Part shown: piece after piece, positions 55,749 through 64,000 of the stretch
Numbering within the stretch: the stretch's first letter is position 1
How the letters are laid out: every line of letters begins with the position of its first letter
From: Solibacillus palustris
GTDB taxonomy: Bacteria; Bacillota; Bacilli; Bacillales_A; Planococcaceae
Reading direction: 5' to 3'
NCBI RefSeq assembly: GCF_022549215.1
Contig: NZ_JAKZFC010000001.1
Coordinates: forward strand, 558,001-622,000
Length of the DNA stretch: 64,000 nt
Made by a program: the position numbers and the translations under genes
Notes under the pieces: generated by a model
Seen by the model: only the letters and a program-made list of their open reading frames with translations
What the model was told of the DNA's origin: nothing
Databases searched by the model: none

Positions 55749-57686
55749 GTGAGCTCTGTTACACAAAAAAAGGGCTTTGGAGCACATGTATGGGACTATT
55801 TAACAACGGTCGATCATAAAAAAATCGCGATTATGTATTTAGCTGCCGGTACTTTGTTCTTCGCAATTGCAGGTTTTGAAGCGTTACTTATGCGTATTCA
55901 ATTAATGTTCCCAGAAAGTGATTTCATTTCTGCAGGCCTATTTAACGAATTATTAACGATGCACGGTACAACGATGCTATTCTTAGCAGCGACGCCGATT
56001 ATCTTTGCCTTTATGAACGCCATAGTGCCACTTCAAATTGGTGCGCGTGACGTAGCATTCCCGTTTTTAAACTCACTAGGGTTCTGGTTATTCTTCCTTG
56101 GTGCAGTTTTCCTTCACCTTTCATTTTTCCTAGGTGGAGCACCTGATGCAGGGTGGACATCATATGCATCATTATCTTTATATTCACCAGGCCATGGTAT
56201 TGATTTCTATATCCTTGGTTTACAAATTTCTGGTGCGGGTACGTTAATCTCTGGTATTAACTTTATCGTAACAATTATTACGATGCGTGCACCTGGTATG
56301 ACGTTCATGCGTATGCCACTATTCACTTGGACTACATTAGTATCAAGTTCATTAATTTTATTCGCGTTCCCTCCACTTACTGGTGGATTATTCTTAATGT
56401 TAGTTGACCGTATGTTCGGAGCAAACTTCTTCGATCATACAATGGGTGGTAACACAATTATTTGGGAGCACTTATTCTGGATCTTCGGGCACCCTGAAGT
56501 ATATATCTTAGTATTACCAGCGTTTGGTTTATTCTCTGAGATTATTCCAGTATTCGCTCGTAAACGTTTATTCGGGTACTCTTCAATGGTATTCGCAACA
56601 ATCTTAATCGGTTTCTTAGGGTTCATGGTATGGGCTCACCACATGTTCACAGTTGGTTTAGGTGCTACTGCGAACGCAATCTTCGCTGTTGCAACAATGG
56701 CGATTGCTGTTCCTACGGGGATGAAAGTATTCAACTGGATTCTTACAATCTGGGGCGGTTCAATTAAAGTTACAGTACCAATGCTTTATGCACTTGGTTT
56801 CATCCCGTCATTCGTTGCGGGTGGTGTTACAGGGGTAATGCAGGCAACTGCTCCACTTGACTACCAATTACACGACTCATATTTCATCGTAGCTCACTTC
56901 CACTACGTAATCGTAGGTGGTATCGTAACTGGGTTATTCGGTTCAGCTCACTTCTACTGGCCGATTATGTTTAACCGTGCGTTAAATCCGAAACTTGGAG
57001 CTCTTACTTTCTGGGTATTCTTCATAGGTTTCCACTTAACATTCTTCATTCAGCACTTCTTAGGATTAATGGGTATGCCACGTCGTGTATTCACGTATAT
57101 GGGTGGCCAAGGTTGGGATCTGTTCAACTTTATCTCAACAATTGGTGCTATTATGATGGGTATTGGGGTAGTATTATTAGTAATCGACGTATTATTATCG
57201 ATTAAATCAGAACCAGTTAACAAACGTGATTACTGGGGCGATGGTCGTTCACTTGAGTGGGCAATCGAAACGCCACTACCATTCTATAACTTTAAACAAA
57301 CGCCACTTGTCCGTGGCTACGATCCATATTGGATTGAAAAAGAAGAAGGTAACAAAGAAGGGATGGTTTATGCTGAGCCACTAGGCGAAATTCATATGCC
57401 AAACAATTCAATCTTACCTTTAATGATGTCAATCGGTGCATTCATCGCTGCATTTGGTGCGTTGTATAGCCCATGGGGTGACCAAGCGCAAGCAGGTGCA
57501 ACACATGCTTCACCAGCTGTATCATTAGCATTAATAATCGGTGGTTTAGGCTTAACAATTGGATGTATGATTGCTCGTTCATTCAAAGACGATCTTGGCT
57601 TCCACGTAACGGTTGCTGAAATTGAAGCAATCGAATCTGATTTAGCTCACTACCGTGCAACAGGCAAAAAAGGGGGTAACAAGTAA
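55749..57686 (+). CDS. ctaD: Cytochrome caa3 oxidase subunit I
   Basis: A 645-residue haem-copper oxidase subunit with at least 12 (probably 14) membrane helices. CuB and haem ligands lie in TMHGTTM, WIFGHPEVYILVLPAFG (with the cross-linked Tyr), WAHHMF and DSYFIVAHFHYV. It reduces O2 and pumps protons. GTG 55749 has AAGGAGG 8 nt upstream; the TTG 55731 start is excluded because it would precede that site. The stop overlaps the ctaE ATG (TAATG). Confidence 0.96.
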   Translation: MSSVTQKKGFGAHVWDYLTTVDHKKIAIMYLAAGTLFFAIAGFEALLMRIQLMFPESDFISAGLFNELLTMHGTTMLFLAATPIIFAFMNAIVPLQIGARDVAFPFLNSLGFWLFFLGAVFLHLSFFLGGAPDAGWTSYASLSLYSPGHGIDFYILGLQISGAGTLISGINFIVTIITMRAPGMTFMRMPLFTWTTLVSSSLILFAFPPLTGGLFLMLVDRMFGANFFDHTMGGNTIIWEHLFWIFGHPEVYILVLPAFGLFSEIIPVFARKRLFGYSSMVFATILIGFLGFMVWAHHMFTVGLGATANAIFAVATMAIAVPTGMKVFNWILTIWGGSIKVTVPMLYALGFIPSFVAGGVTGVMQATAPLDYQLHDSYFIVAHFHYVIVGGIVTGLFGSAHFYWPIMFNRALNPKLGALTFWVFFIGFHLTFFIQHFLGLMGMPRRVFTYMGGQGWDLFNFISTIGAIMMGIGVVLLVIDVLLSIKSEPVNKRDYWGDGRSLEWAIETPLPFYNFKQTPLVRGYDPYWIEKEEGNKEGMVYAEPLGEIHMPNNSILPLMMSIGAFIAAFGALYSPWGDQAQAGATHASPAVSLALIIGGLGLTIGCMIARSFKDDLGFHVTVAEIEAIESDLAHYRATGKKGGNK

Positions 57687-58312
57687 TGGATATTAATCAA
57701 AAATTTACTCCACAAACTTGGCCAAAACACCCTGAACAAGCAACACAAGAAGGGAAAAACAAGTTAGTTGGTCTTTGGATTTTCCTAGCGTCAGATACAG
57801 TGTTATTCGCGAGTGTATTTGCTACATACATCGCATTAAAAGATCATGGTCCTGCAGGGATGGAGTTTGCTGCAAAAGACCTTTATGAATTACCATTAGC
57901 ATTCATTATGACAATGTTATTATTAACATCCTCATTAACTTCTGTGTACGCAATGTACCATATGAAGAACTATAATTTTAACGGTGTTCGTACGTGGATG
58001 GGTATTACTGTATTATTAGGGTTAGGATTCTTAGGTTTAGAAATTTATGAATTCCAGCACTATGTACACATTGGATTTGGTTATACACAATCGGCATTCT
58101 CTTCTGCGTTCTTTACGCTTGTAGGGATGCACGGACTTCACGTTATCATTGGTTTAATTTGGATTACGGGCTTAATTACCCGTAACAGTGGTCGCGGTCT
58201 TAACCTTTACAACGCACCGAAGTTCTTTGCCGCTTCTTTATACTGGCACTTCATCGACGTTGTTTGGGTATTCATCTTTACAGTAGTATATCTGATGGGA
58301 GTGTTGGGATAA
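57686..58312 (+). CDS. ctaE: Cytochrome caa3 oxidase subunit III
   Basis: A 208-residue protein with five membrane helices, e.g. GMHGLHVIIGLIWI and the terminal YWHFIDVVWVFIFTVVYL typical of subunit III. It stabilises subunit I and proton uptake. It overlaps both neighbours by one base at TAATG junctions, showing coupled translation. Confidence 0.95.
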   Translation: MDINQKFTPQTWPKHPEQATQEGKNKLVGLWIFLASDTVLFASVFATYIALKDHGPAGMEFAAKDLYELPLAFIMTMLLLTSSLTSVYAMYHMKNYNFNGVRTWMGITVLLGLGFLGLEIYEFQHYVHIGFGYTQSAFSSAFFTLVGMHGLHVIIGLIWITGLITRNSGRGLNLYNAPKFFAASLYWHFIDVVWVFIFTVVYLMGVLG

Positions 58313-58659
58313 TGGCTCACGGAACTCATGTAGAAGTACGTACTCAAGCTCAATACGAATATGACAAAGCTCAGTCTAAAGCTCATATGCGTAAACAAGT
58401 AGTAAACTTTGCGATCATGATTTTCTTAACATTTATCGCGTTTGCTGCTGTACTATCTGGCTTCGCGCCAACATTCATCATTCCAGTGGTTTTGTTATTA
58501 GCTGGAATCCAAGTAGTATTACAACTTTATGCTTTCATGCACTTAGAAGACCGTTCAACACATATGGTTGGCGTGATCGAATTCTTTATTTGGAGTGCTG
58601 CTTTCATCGCGTTCACGTTCTTTGTTGCGTTTACGACAATCATTTGGTGGGGCATTTAA
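58312..58659 (+). CDS. ctaF: Cytochrome caa3 oxidase subunit IV (CtaF)
   Basis: A 115-residue protein with three membrane helices (about 30-48, 51-72, 83-110) and the AFMHLEDR motif typical of bacterial subunit IVB. ATG 58312 overlaps the ctaE stop; the frame open from 58264 is within ctaE. It is the last gene of the oxidase operon and is followed by a terminator. Confidence 0.93.
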   Translation: MAHGTHVEVRTQAQYEYDKAQSKAHMRKQVVNFAIMIFLTFIAFAAVLSGFAPTFIIPVVLLLAGIQVVLQLYAFMHLEDRSTHMVGVIEFFIWSAAFIAFTFFVAFTTIIWWGI

Positions 58660-58666
58660 GCAAAAC

Positions 58667-58700
58667 AAACACGTCCTTAGCATTTGCTAGGGGCGTTTTG
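58667..58700 (+). terminator. Terminator of ctaCDEF
   Basis: AAACACGTCCTTAGC pairs with GCTAGGGGCGTTTT around ATTT, with wobbles and one mismatch. Confidence 0.75.
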
Positions 58701-58723
58701 CTTTTGTGATGATTCCTTAACAT

Positions 58724-59347
58724 ATACTCACAATGAGAATTTTTCAATACAATATTTGAAATAGAATACATGCAGATAATATGATTCGTTCTGCTACGCT
58801 ACGGGGCATGCTTTCCTGGGGGCGTGGCTCCAAAGCGTTGACAAACGCTTTGCGACGAGTAACCGCAGGAGCAACTTTGTTTTTTTCCGCGCACGCTTAA
58901 TCCCCAAGGAGTCCGACCCTTCACTTCGCGGCACTCTACTATAAAACTAAAGTTTGTTTTTATTACAAAGTTTTTGAATGAGGTGTGCAGAATCGGACAT
59001 TGTAATTGATAAAAAGTCTACTTTCGTTTAAAAACGATTTTATATTTGAGACTATCAAAATAGCTCATTTTTATTTACAGAAATAACTATTAATCCAAGA
59101 TAACTTACTGTAAACTGTGACATATTTTATTAATTCCCGCCGCCTCGCGAATGCGCAAGCGGCAGCATTGGACTCTCTTCACTAAATTAACACGCAACAC
59201 TTTACTATGGCGGGCCTTGCATGTGGCATTAAAGACAGTAGTATGGACACGTACCACGTGGCCATAATGCTGTCATGCCATAGCCCGCCAAAAATAAGTC
59301 ACACTGTACTTAATCCATTTTCTGTTAGTGAATTTGCTGATGTTAAC
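58724..59347. repeat. MITE-like element E1, long copy 2
   Basis: About 620 nt homologous to 20313-21040. Left end ACTCACAAT...CAATACAATATTTGAAATAG, right end TTAATCCATTTTCTGTTAGTG. Between them are GCTACGCTACGGGG...GGGGGCGTGGCT, TTCACTTCGCGGCACTC, the CCGCCGCCTCGCG...GCAAGCGGCAG hairpin, and a closing stem GGCGGGC/GCCCGCC (59209-59289) with inner TGGCAT/ATGCCA pairing. The 60-codon open frame at 59207 lies inside this structure and is not a gene. It separates ctaF from ctaG. Confidence 0.75.
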
Positions 59348-59458
59348 ATATACACAAAATACATGTTTGATTTCAAGCAATTGTCATAGTTATTCCATTG
59401 AAGTTATAAATTTCCCATTCTATAATGAACTTACTGATGTTTAAAGGAGCATGGTCAA

Positions 59459-60370
59459 ATGCCGATAAGTATTTTTGGTTTTCAAGCGTTATGGAGTCCT
59501 TATTTATTAGGGACGCTTATACTCGTGACAGTGTTATATTTTTTAGTAACTGTAAAGTGGCAGCACAAATTTAAAGCAGGCGAACCATTAAAGAAAAGTG
59601 AAGCGACCAATTTTATTCTCTTTGTCATTTCGTACTATATTATTAAAGGCTCGCCGATTGATTTATTAGGTCATATTATGTTTACATTGCATATGACACA
59701 AATGGCATTTTTATTGTTGTTAGTACCGATTTTCTTTATTAAAGGTATTCCAGGATGGATTTGGAAAATTGTTGTGGAAGCGCCAATTATGCGTACAATT
59801 TTTAAAATCTTTACGAAGCCTTTAGTTGCGATTGTGTTATTTACGGGATTGTTTTCGGTATATCATTTACCTTCAGTTTTCGACACAATTAAGTTAAATG
59901 AAGTATTACATATGGTTTATACGAGTATTTTACTTATTGCTTCGATTTTTATGTATTGGCCATTATTGAATAACATTGAAGGTCAACATGAGATGAAAAA
60001 TATGAGTAAATTGGCGTATATTGCATCGAATGCAGTATTGATTACTCCGGCATGTGCGTTAATTATTTTCGCATCAAGCCCGATGTATGGTACATATAGC
60101 AATAGTGAGATGTGGATTAAGGCGATGGAGCTGTGTGTACCTTCAGCGACATTATCAGAGCTTACATTATCAGGCCCAGAGTTATTTTCGAATATGGATT
60201 TAGTAAGTGACCAGCAAGTAGGTGGCGTACTGATGAAAATTATTCAAGAAATCATTTTTGGTGTTATTTTATTCCGTATTTTCCGTAAATGGTGGAATAC
60301 TGAACGTACAAACCAAGAGGAAATTACAAAAAATGCATTAAAGGAGTTTCAAAATAGAACTCACTACTAA
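59459..60370 (+). CDS. ctaG: Cytochrome c oxidase assembly factor CtaG
   Basis: A 303-residue protein with seven membrane helices. The motif GHIMFTLHMTQMAFLLLLVP contains the conserved histidines of the caa3-type CtaG family (PF09678), unrelated to the Cox11-type CtaG. It is needed for active caa3 oxidase, probably in CuB insertion or copper delivery. RBS AAGGAG. It is cut off from ctaF by dispersed element E1 and likely has its own promoter. Confidence 0.93.
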   Translation: MPISIFGFQALWSPYLLGTLILVTVLYFLVTVKWQHKFKAGEPLKKSEATNFILFVISYYIIKGSPIDLLGHIMFTLHMTQMAFLLLLVPIFFIKGIPGWIWKIVVEAPIMRTIFKIFTKPLVAIVLFTGLFSVYHLPSVFDTIKLNEVLHMVYTSILLIASIFMYWPLLNNIEGQHEMKNMSKLAYIASNAVLITPACALIIFASSPMYGTYSNSEMWIKAMELCVPSATLSELTLSGPELFSNMDLVSDQQVGGVLMKIIQEIIFGVILFRIFRKWWNTERTNQEEITKNALKEFQNRTHY

Positions 60371-60446
60371 TAAAATGATAAACTAAATAGGCATGATTGA
60401 TCATGTGAATAAAACAAATGAAACATTAAGATTGGGGATTTTATCA

Positions 60447-60908
60447 ATGGGCGTACCTATTTTACCTACAATCAGCACTGCATTTATCGTAATCAGTGCT
60501 GTTTTAGTAGCAATTGGTTGGGTATTAATTGCACAAAGAAAAGTTGAAGCACATAAAAAAGTGATGTTCGCTGCTGGTGTTTCAGCGCTAATTTTCTTCA
60601 CTATTTACGTAACACGTACAGTGTTTATCGGAAACACGGCTTTTGGTGGGCCAGATGAATTAAAAGGCTACTATACATTCTTTTTGATTTTCCATATTAC
60701 ATTAGCAACTGTTGGTGCTGTATTTGGAATTACGAGCCTTCTTTCTGGCTATAAAAATAACTTAAAATTACACCGTCGTGTTGGTCCTATTACAAGTATT
60801 ATTTGGTTCTTCGTAGCAATTACAGGGGTTGTAGTATACTTTTTACTTTATGTAATTTATGAAGGCGGAGAAACAACATCCGTATTTAAAGCCATTTTAG
60901 GTTTCTAA
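60447..60908 (+). CDS. DUF420 membrane protein (YozB-like)
   Basis: A 153-residue protein with four membrane helices. The conserved histidines of DUF420 are present in VEAHKKVMFA, FHITLATVG and KLHRRVGPIT. The family is often next to caa3 oxidase genes and may bind haem or copper in oxidase maturation, which the context supports. ATG 60447 has GGGG 9 nt upstream, preferred to ATG 60393. Confidence 0.85.
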   Translation: MGVPILPTISTAFIVISAVLVAIGWVLIAQRKVEAHKKVMFAAGVSALIFFTIYVTRTVFIGNTAFGGPDELKGYYTFFLIFHITLATVGAVFGITSLLSGYKNNLKLHRRVGPITSIIWFFVAITGVVVYFLLYVIYEGGETTSVFKAILGF

Positions 60909-60912
60909 TGAT

Positions 60913-60943
60913 AAGCTTCTCATGCACAAGTGTGGGAAGCTTT
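60913..60943 (+). terminator. Terminator after the DUF420 gene
   Basis: AAGCTTCTCATG pairs with GTGTGGGAAGCTT with mismatches and is followed by TTGTTT. Confidence 0.6.
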
Positions 60944-60958
60944 TGTTTATTACAAAAT

Positions 60959-60988
60959 AAAAAAGCTGGGTACGAGCAACCAGCTTTT
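60959..60988. terminator. Terminator of the YugN-like gene
   Basis: AAAAAAGCTGG pairs with CCAGCTTTTT around a 10-nt loop; the A-run gives T residues on the minus strand. Confidence 0.8.
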
Positions 60989-60997
60989 TAGCATGTA

Positions 60998-61354
60998 TTA
61001 AATACCGTATGCAGATAATTCTTTACGAACGTCAATTAATACTTTTTCACATTCTTTTAATAAATGTGAAGGGAAAACTTCGTCTGTGTATTCAACACCG
61101 TGTGGATAGTAGTATTTGCCGATTGCAGGCTTGTTGATGTTTAATGTTGCACTGTGTGCACCTACATCACCAGATACAGCATCACAGAAAACACGTAAGT
61201 AGAAACGACCTTCCTTAACGTCGTATTTACGGTCAAATGTCATACGGTCATAATCCCATGCACCGTGGCACTCTAAACCAAATTTACCCATTACTGTTGT
61301 TAAAACTTCTTGGTCAACTTTAACATTTTCCAGTTGTGTATTATCAATATACAT
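60998..61354 (-). CDS. YugN-like family protein
   Basis: A 118-residue soluble protein with the family features GAWDYDRMTFDRKYD, FYLRVFCDAVSGDVG and KYYYPHGVEYTDEVFP. YugN-like proteins are small alpha/beta proteins of unknown role in Bacilli. A strong AGGAGG site precedes the ATG. The gene stands alone, with a terminator on its 3' side. Confidence 0.85.
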   Translation of the reverse strand: MYIDNTQLENVKVDQEVLTTVMGKFGLECHGAWDYDRMTFDRKYDVKEGRFYLRVFCDAVSGDVGAHSATLNINKPAIGKYYYPHGVEYTDEVFPSHLLKECEKVLIDVRKELSAYGI

Positions 61355-61504
61355 TTCGTTATCCTCCTTTTACCTAGCGTACATAACTATACGGTCAAAT
61401 TTAATAATAGAACAAAATGGTAAATGTTTCAATGACAACATTGTGTCATCGTGTCCAAAATTGGTATAATAATACTCGAAAAAAATAGAGGAGCGGAGGG
61501 CTTT

Positions 61505-62551
61505 ATGAAGGCTTTATTTCAAATATTGATCGTAGCGACATGTATCTGTATTGTCGTATATTATACAAATGTAGAGCCTTCTAAAACAGAGGTACTAGAA
61601 GGGCCAACAACTATTACAAAGCCTGTGATAGATCTAGAGTCAACGCAGCAAAGTATCAATGAACTGCCAAGACCTACAACAGGTATTTCCATTTATATCG
61701 GAAAATCGGCTAGTGAAATTTTGGATAATTACGGTAAGCCTGTGCGTGTAGACCCTACTGAATTTGGTTATGAATGGTGGGTATACGAGAATAAGGCAGG
61801 TCTATTCATGGTAGGCGTAATGAATAATATTGTCACTCAAATCTATACAAACGATATGAGTTTTAATACAACACCATATACAATTAATGAATCAATTGAT
61901 GATATTTATCGAATGACGATTTTTGAGCAAGAAGTGACATTTGAAAGTGACGACAACGTTTATTTGTTTGCGATGAATGAAGAAGATATGAAAAATCGGA
62001 TTTTAGTGAAATATGATGATGTTTATATACAGCTTTACATAGATAACGAAACGAATACATTATATGGTGTGCGTTTCTTAGATGGTGCGACGCTAGTTTT
62101 ACATAAATCTTATGAAATGCAGTTTTTTGGAGAGTTAGTAGAGGCAAACACACCATCGAGCTTTGCACAAATCGAAATTAATTTAGCGAATGGACGAATT
62201 TTGACAGCGTTAACGAATGCGTTTCGTGAAAAATTTGAATTACCGAAATTAGCGTATTCGAATGTGTTAACATCGTTAGCAAGTGATAATAGTGAGCAAA
62301 TGTTTTTAACATTGATGGAAACACAAACAACTGAATCAGAAAAATTTGATGTCGGTGGAGAATTAGTTGCACTTGAAATTAGTTATGAGCAGTTAGGTGA
62401 AAATGTAGCTGCAAATTATAAAGATCCGATTGAAGTATTACATGGTTGGATAAATTCAAAAGAGCATCGTGCACTTGTATTAAACGAAGATTATACGCTA
62501 ATCGGTTCGGGTGCGTATGTAAATAATTTTACACAACTTTATATGAAGTAA
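61505..62551 (+). CDS. ylbC: CAP-domain protein YlbC
   Basis: A 348-residue protein with an N-terminal hydrophobic segment (about 4-22). A CAP-associated domain follows (about 60-200: GKSASEILDNYGKPVRVDP, EWWVYENK), then a C-terminal CAP/SCP domain (about 225-345: NAFREKFELPKLAYSNVLTS, LGENVA, HGWINSKEHRALVLN). It matches B. subtilis YlbC in layout and place after the cta genes. Role unknown; probably at the cell surface. ATG 61505 follows GGAGCGGAGG. Confidence 0.88.
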   Translation: MKALFQILIVATCICIVVYYTNVEPSKTEVLEGPTTITKPVIDLESTQQSINELPRPTTGISIYIGKSASEILDNYGKPVRVDPTEFGYEWWVYENKAGLFMVGVMNNIVTQIYTNDMSFNTTPYTINESIDDIYRMTIFEQEVTFESDDNVYLFAMNEEDMKNRILVKYDDVYIQLYIDNETNTLYGVRFLDGATLVLHKSYEMQFFGELVEANTPSSFAQIEINLANGRILTALTNAFREKFELPKLAYSNVLTSLASDNSEQMFLTLMETQTTESEKFDVGGELVALEISYEQLGENVAANYKDPIEVLHGWINSKEHRALVLNEDYTLIGSGAYVNNFTQLYMK

Positions 62552-62556
62552 CGAAT

Positions 62557-62587
62557 AAAAACGCTGCATACTAGTAGCGTTTTTTTA
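62557..62587 (+). terminator. Terminator after ylbC
   Basis: AAAAACGCT pairs with AGCGTTTTT around a 10-nt loop, followed by further T. Confidence 0.8.
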
Positions 62588-62620
62588 TTTGCTTCATACA
62601 GTAAAGTAAGGAGTGTGAAC

Positions 62621-64000
62621 GTGCAATTAGCAGAGCTATTAAATGATTGGCCGTGTACTGTTAAGGGCTCTGTGCGATGTGAAGTAATGCGTATTGAGGA
62701 TCATGCGAGTGAAGTAACAGCCGGATCTATTTTTGTTGCAAGAAAAGGTAAGGAATCTAATGGGATAACGTATATTCCACAAGCAATATTAAATGGTGCG
62801 GTAGCGATTGTTGTAGATGATGAACACTATTATAATTCGGCTAAGCTTACAGTTCCGCTAATTTGGGTGCCAAATACATTAAGCTTTTTAGCGTATAGTT
62901 CAGCGAAAATTCATCATTTTCCTGCAGAAGCGTTGACGATTATTGCTGTGACAGGTACAAATGGGAAAACAACTGTGACTCATTTAATTGGGCAGTTATT
63001 GCAGCGATTGAAACAAAATGTCATGGTTATTGGTACAAATGGTGTATTTGTCAATGGCAAGCGATCTTTTGAGCATTATCAATCATTAACTACCTTGCAA
63101 CCAAAACAATTGCATGCGTTGTTTCATGAAGCTGTGAAAACCGGCATTCGCTATGTAGTATTAGAAGCTTCCTCAATCGGTTTGCATAAGCACCGGCTAG
63201 ATTTCTCTGATATTGATATCGGCGTGTTTTTAAATGTGACGGAAGATCATATTGAAGACCATGGTAGTTTAGAAAATTACAAATTAGCCAAGCAAATATT
63301 GGCGACAATGGCGAAACAAATTATTGTGAATAGTGACGATGTTATTTGTCGTTCCATTGGCTTTTCGAAAAAAGGGAAAAGAAGCTTTTTTGGTAAGGGA
63401 CAGCATGTAGATTATTTTTATCAAGTTTTGTTTGAAGGGACTTCCTATACAACATGCTTAGTGCAATATAAAGACGAAAAGCATGTAGTGCACATACCGT
63501 TTGTTGGAGACTATCAATGTGCGAATGTTCTAGCGGCAATGAGTGTGTTAACTCAATTAGAATACCCACTTGAGCAATTATGTCACTTTAGTGAGGAACT
63601 AACTTTACCAGAAGGAAGATTTGAACGCATTAAAAATGACAATGGATTAGACATTATTATTGATTATGCACATACACCAGATGCGATGAAACAACTACTA
63701 CTAGCTGTAAAAAGACAAGCAAAACAACGAGTTATTGTTGTATTTAGTTGTGGTGGCAATCGTGATCAAGCAAAGCGGCCAAAAATGGGTATGATTGCTT
63801 CGATTTATGCGGATGTCATTATGCTGACAACGGATAATGCCCGTGATGAAGATCCAACAACGATTAATGAACAAATACAACAGGGCTTTTCGTCTACACA
63901 AGTATTTCATGAAATTCTTGATCGGAAGCAGGCTATTTTCGCTGCATTAAATGAAGCAAAAGTAGGCGACACGGTTGTAATATTAGGCAAGGGGCATGAA
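62621..64000 (+). CDS. Divergent MurE-like Mur ligase (3' end cut by the window)
   Basis: 460 codons are open to the window edge. The N-terminal domain (about 1-105) is followed by the ATP-binding Mur ligase centre with VTGTNGKTTVTHLIGQ, FLNVTEDHIEDHG and YKLAKQ (carbamate Lys region), and a C-terminal domain with IDYAHTPDAM, FSCGGNRDQAKRPKMG and GKGHE. These identify the MurE branch. Several MurE signatures differ: DSR near the start is not seen, VSSHAL is EASSIGLH, and DNPR is DNAR. It may be a paralogue rather than the main murE of the dcw cluster. GTG 62621 has AAGGAG 7 nt upstream; GTG 62615 is too close. Confidence 0.82.
   Translation, partial: MQLAELLNDWPCTVKGSVRCEVMRIEDHASEVTAGSIFVARKGKESNGITYIPQAILNGAVAIVVDDEHYYNSAKLTVPLIWVPNTLSFLAYSSAKIHHFPAEALTIIAVTGTNGKTTVTHLIGQLLQRLKQNVMVIGTNGVFVNGKRSFEHYQSLTTLQPKQLHALFHEAVKTGIRYVVLEASSIGLHKHRLDFSDIDIGVFLNVTEDHIEDHGSLENYKLAKQILATMAKQIIVNSDDVICRSIGFSKKGKRSFFGKGQHVDYFYQVLFEGTSYTTCLVQYKDEKHVVHIPFVGDYQCANVLAAMSVLTQLEYPLEQLCHFSEELTLPEGRFERIKNDNGLDIIIDYAHTPDAMKQLLLAVKRQAKQRVIVVFSCGGNRDQAKRPKMGMIASIYADVIMLTTDNARDEDPTTINEQIQQGFSSTQVFHEILDRKQAIFAALNEAKVGDTVVILGKGHE

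Noticed and set aside
59207-59389. 60-codon open frame downstream of ctaF
   Set aside because: It lies in the closing hairpin of element E1; the other long copy does not preserve the frame.

Overview
The window is AT-rich chromosomal DNA of a spore-forming, low-GC Gram-positive bacterium. Gene content and order follow the Bacillus subtilis ykuF–ykuV, ykqB–pdh, speA–typA and ylaH–ylbC blocks. Protein style and the types of dispersed repeat suggest Planococcaceae (Solibacillus/Lysinibacillus group). The genus is inferred; the family-level gene order is seen directly. No rRNA, tRNA, prophage, CRISPR array or intact insertion sequence was found.

Layout. 1–5.4 kb: MarR regulator, lipoprotein, CPBP protease, DUF2187 protein, Spo0E-like phosphatase, a 3-hydroxyisobutyrate-dehydrogenase-family enzyme and cheV. 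5.5–9.2 kb: polyphosphate pair ppx–ppk. 9.3–14.3 kb: fadH with a FadR-type operator, the c-di-AMP-binding CBS protein darB/cbpB, ccpC, and the lysine/diaminopimelate pair dapH–dapL. 14.4–18.4 kb: a three-gene ABC export system with a large extracytoplasmic auxiliary protein. 18.5–20.3 kb: MFS efflux pump and NUDIX hydrolase. 21–25.4 kb: a spermidine/putrescine uptake operon (regulator, potA, B, C, D) with overlapping stop/start codons. 25.9–30.9 kb: ykuV-like thioredoxin, ktrC, rnjA, rpoY, an unannotated 23-codon gene, ykrA and defB. 31.3–36.2 kb: pyruvate dehydrogenase operon pdhABCD. 36.8–49.3 kb: cidAB-type holin pair, speA, a nitronate-monooxygenase-like enzyme, yktA, yktB, suhB, ylaF, typA, ylaH, ylaI, ylaN and ftsW. 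49.3–60.9 kb: pycA, ctaA and the caa3 oxidase genes ctaC–D–E–F, then ctaG and a DUF420 gene. 61–64 kb: YugN-like protein, ylbC and a truncated, divergent Mur ligase.

Much of the block links central carbon and respiration. Pyruvate goes to acetyl-CoA through Pdh or to oxaloacetate through PycA, citrate-cycle genes are set by CcpC, and electrons end at the haem-A caa3 oxidase. KtrC, DarB and PycA are all known or probable parts of c-di-AMP signalling. ctaB, which normally sits between ctaA and ctaC, is absent here and a roughly 960-nt non-coding gap takes its place.

The least explained material lies between genes. There are at least four families of dispersed, strongly foldable repeats. One (three copies plus a relic) keeps its predicted stems through compensatory base changes, and one copy ends about 20 nt before ccpC. 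Another keeps fixed flanks around a variable hairpin. A third is a ~630–730-nt element with terminal inverted repeats and a ~96-nt end-only derivative. A fourth, ~210 nt long, sits next to gene ends. A separate self-contained unit between rpoY and ykrA (consensus promoter, Shine-Dalgarno, 23-residue peptide of net charge about +8, terminator) is the best candidate for an undescribed gene.
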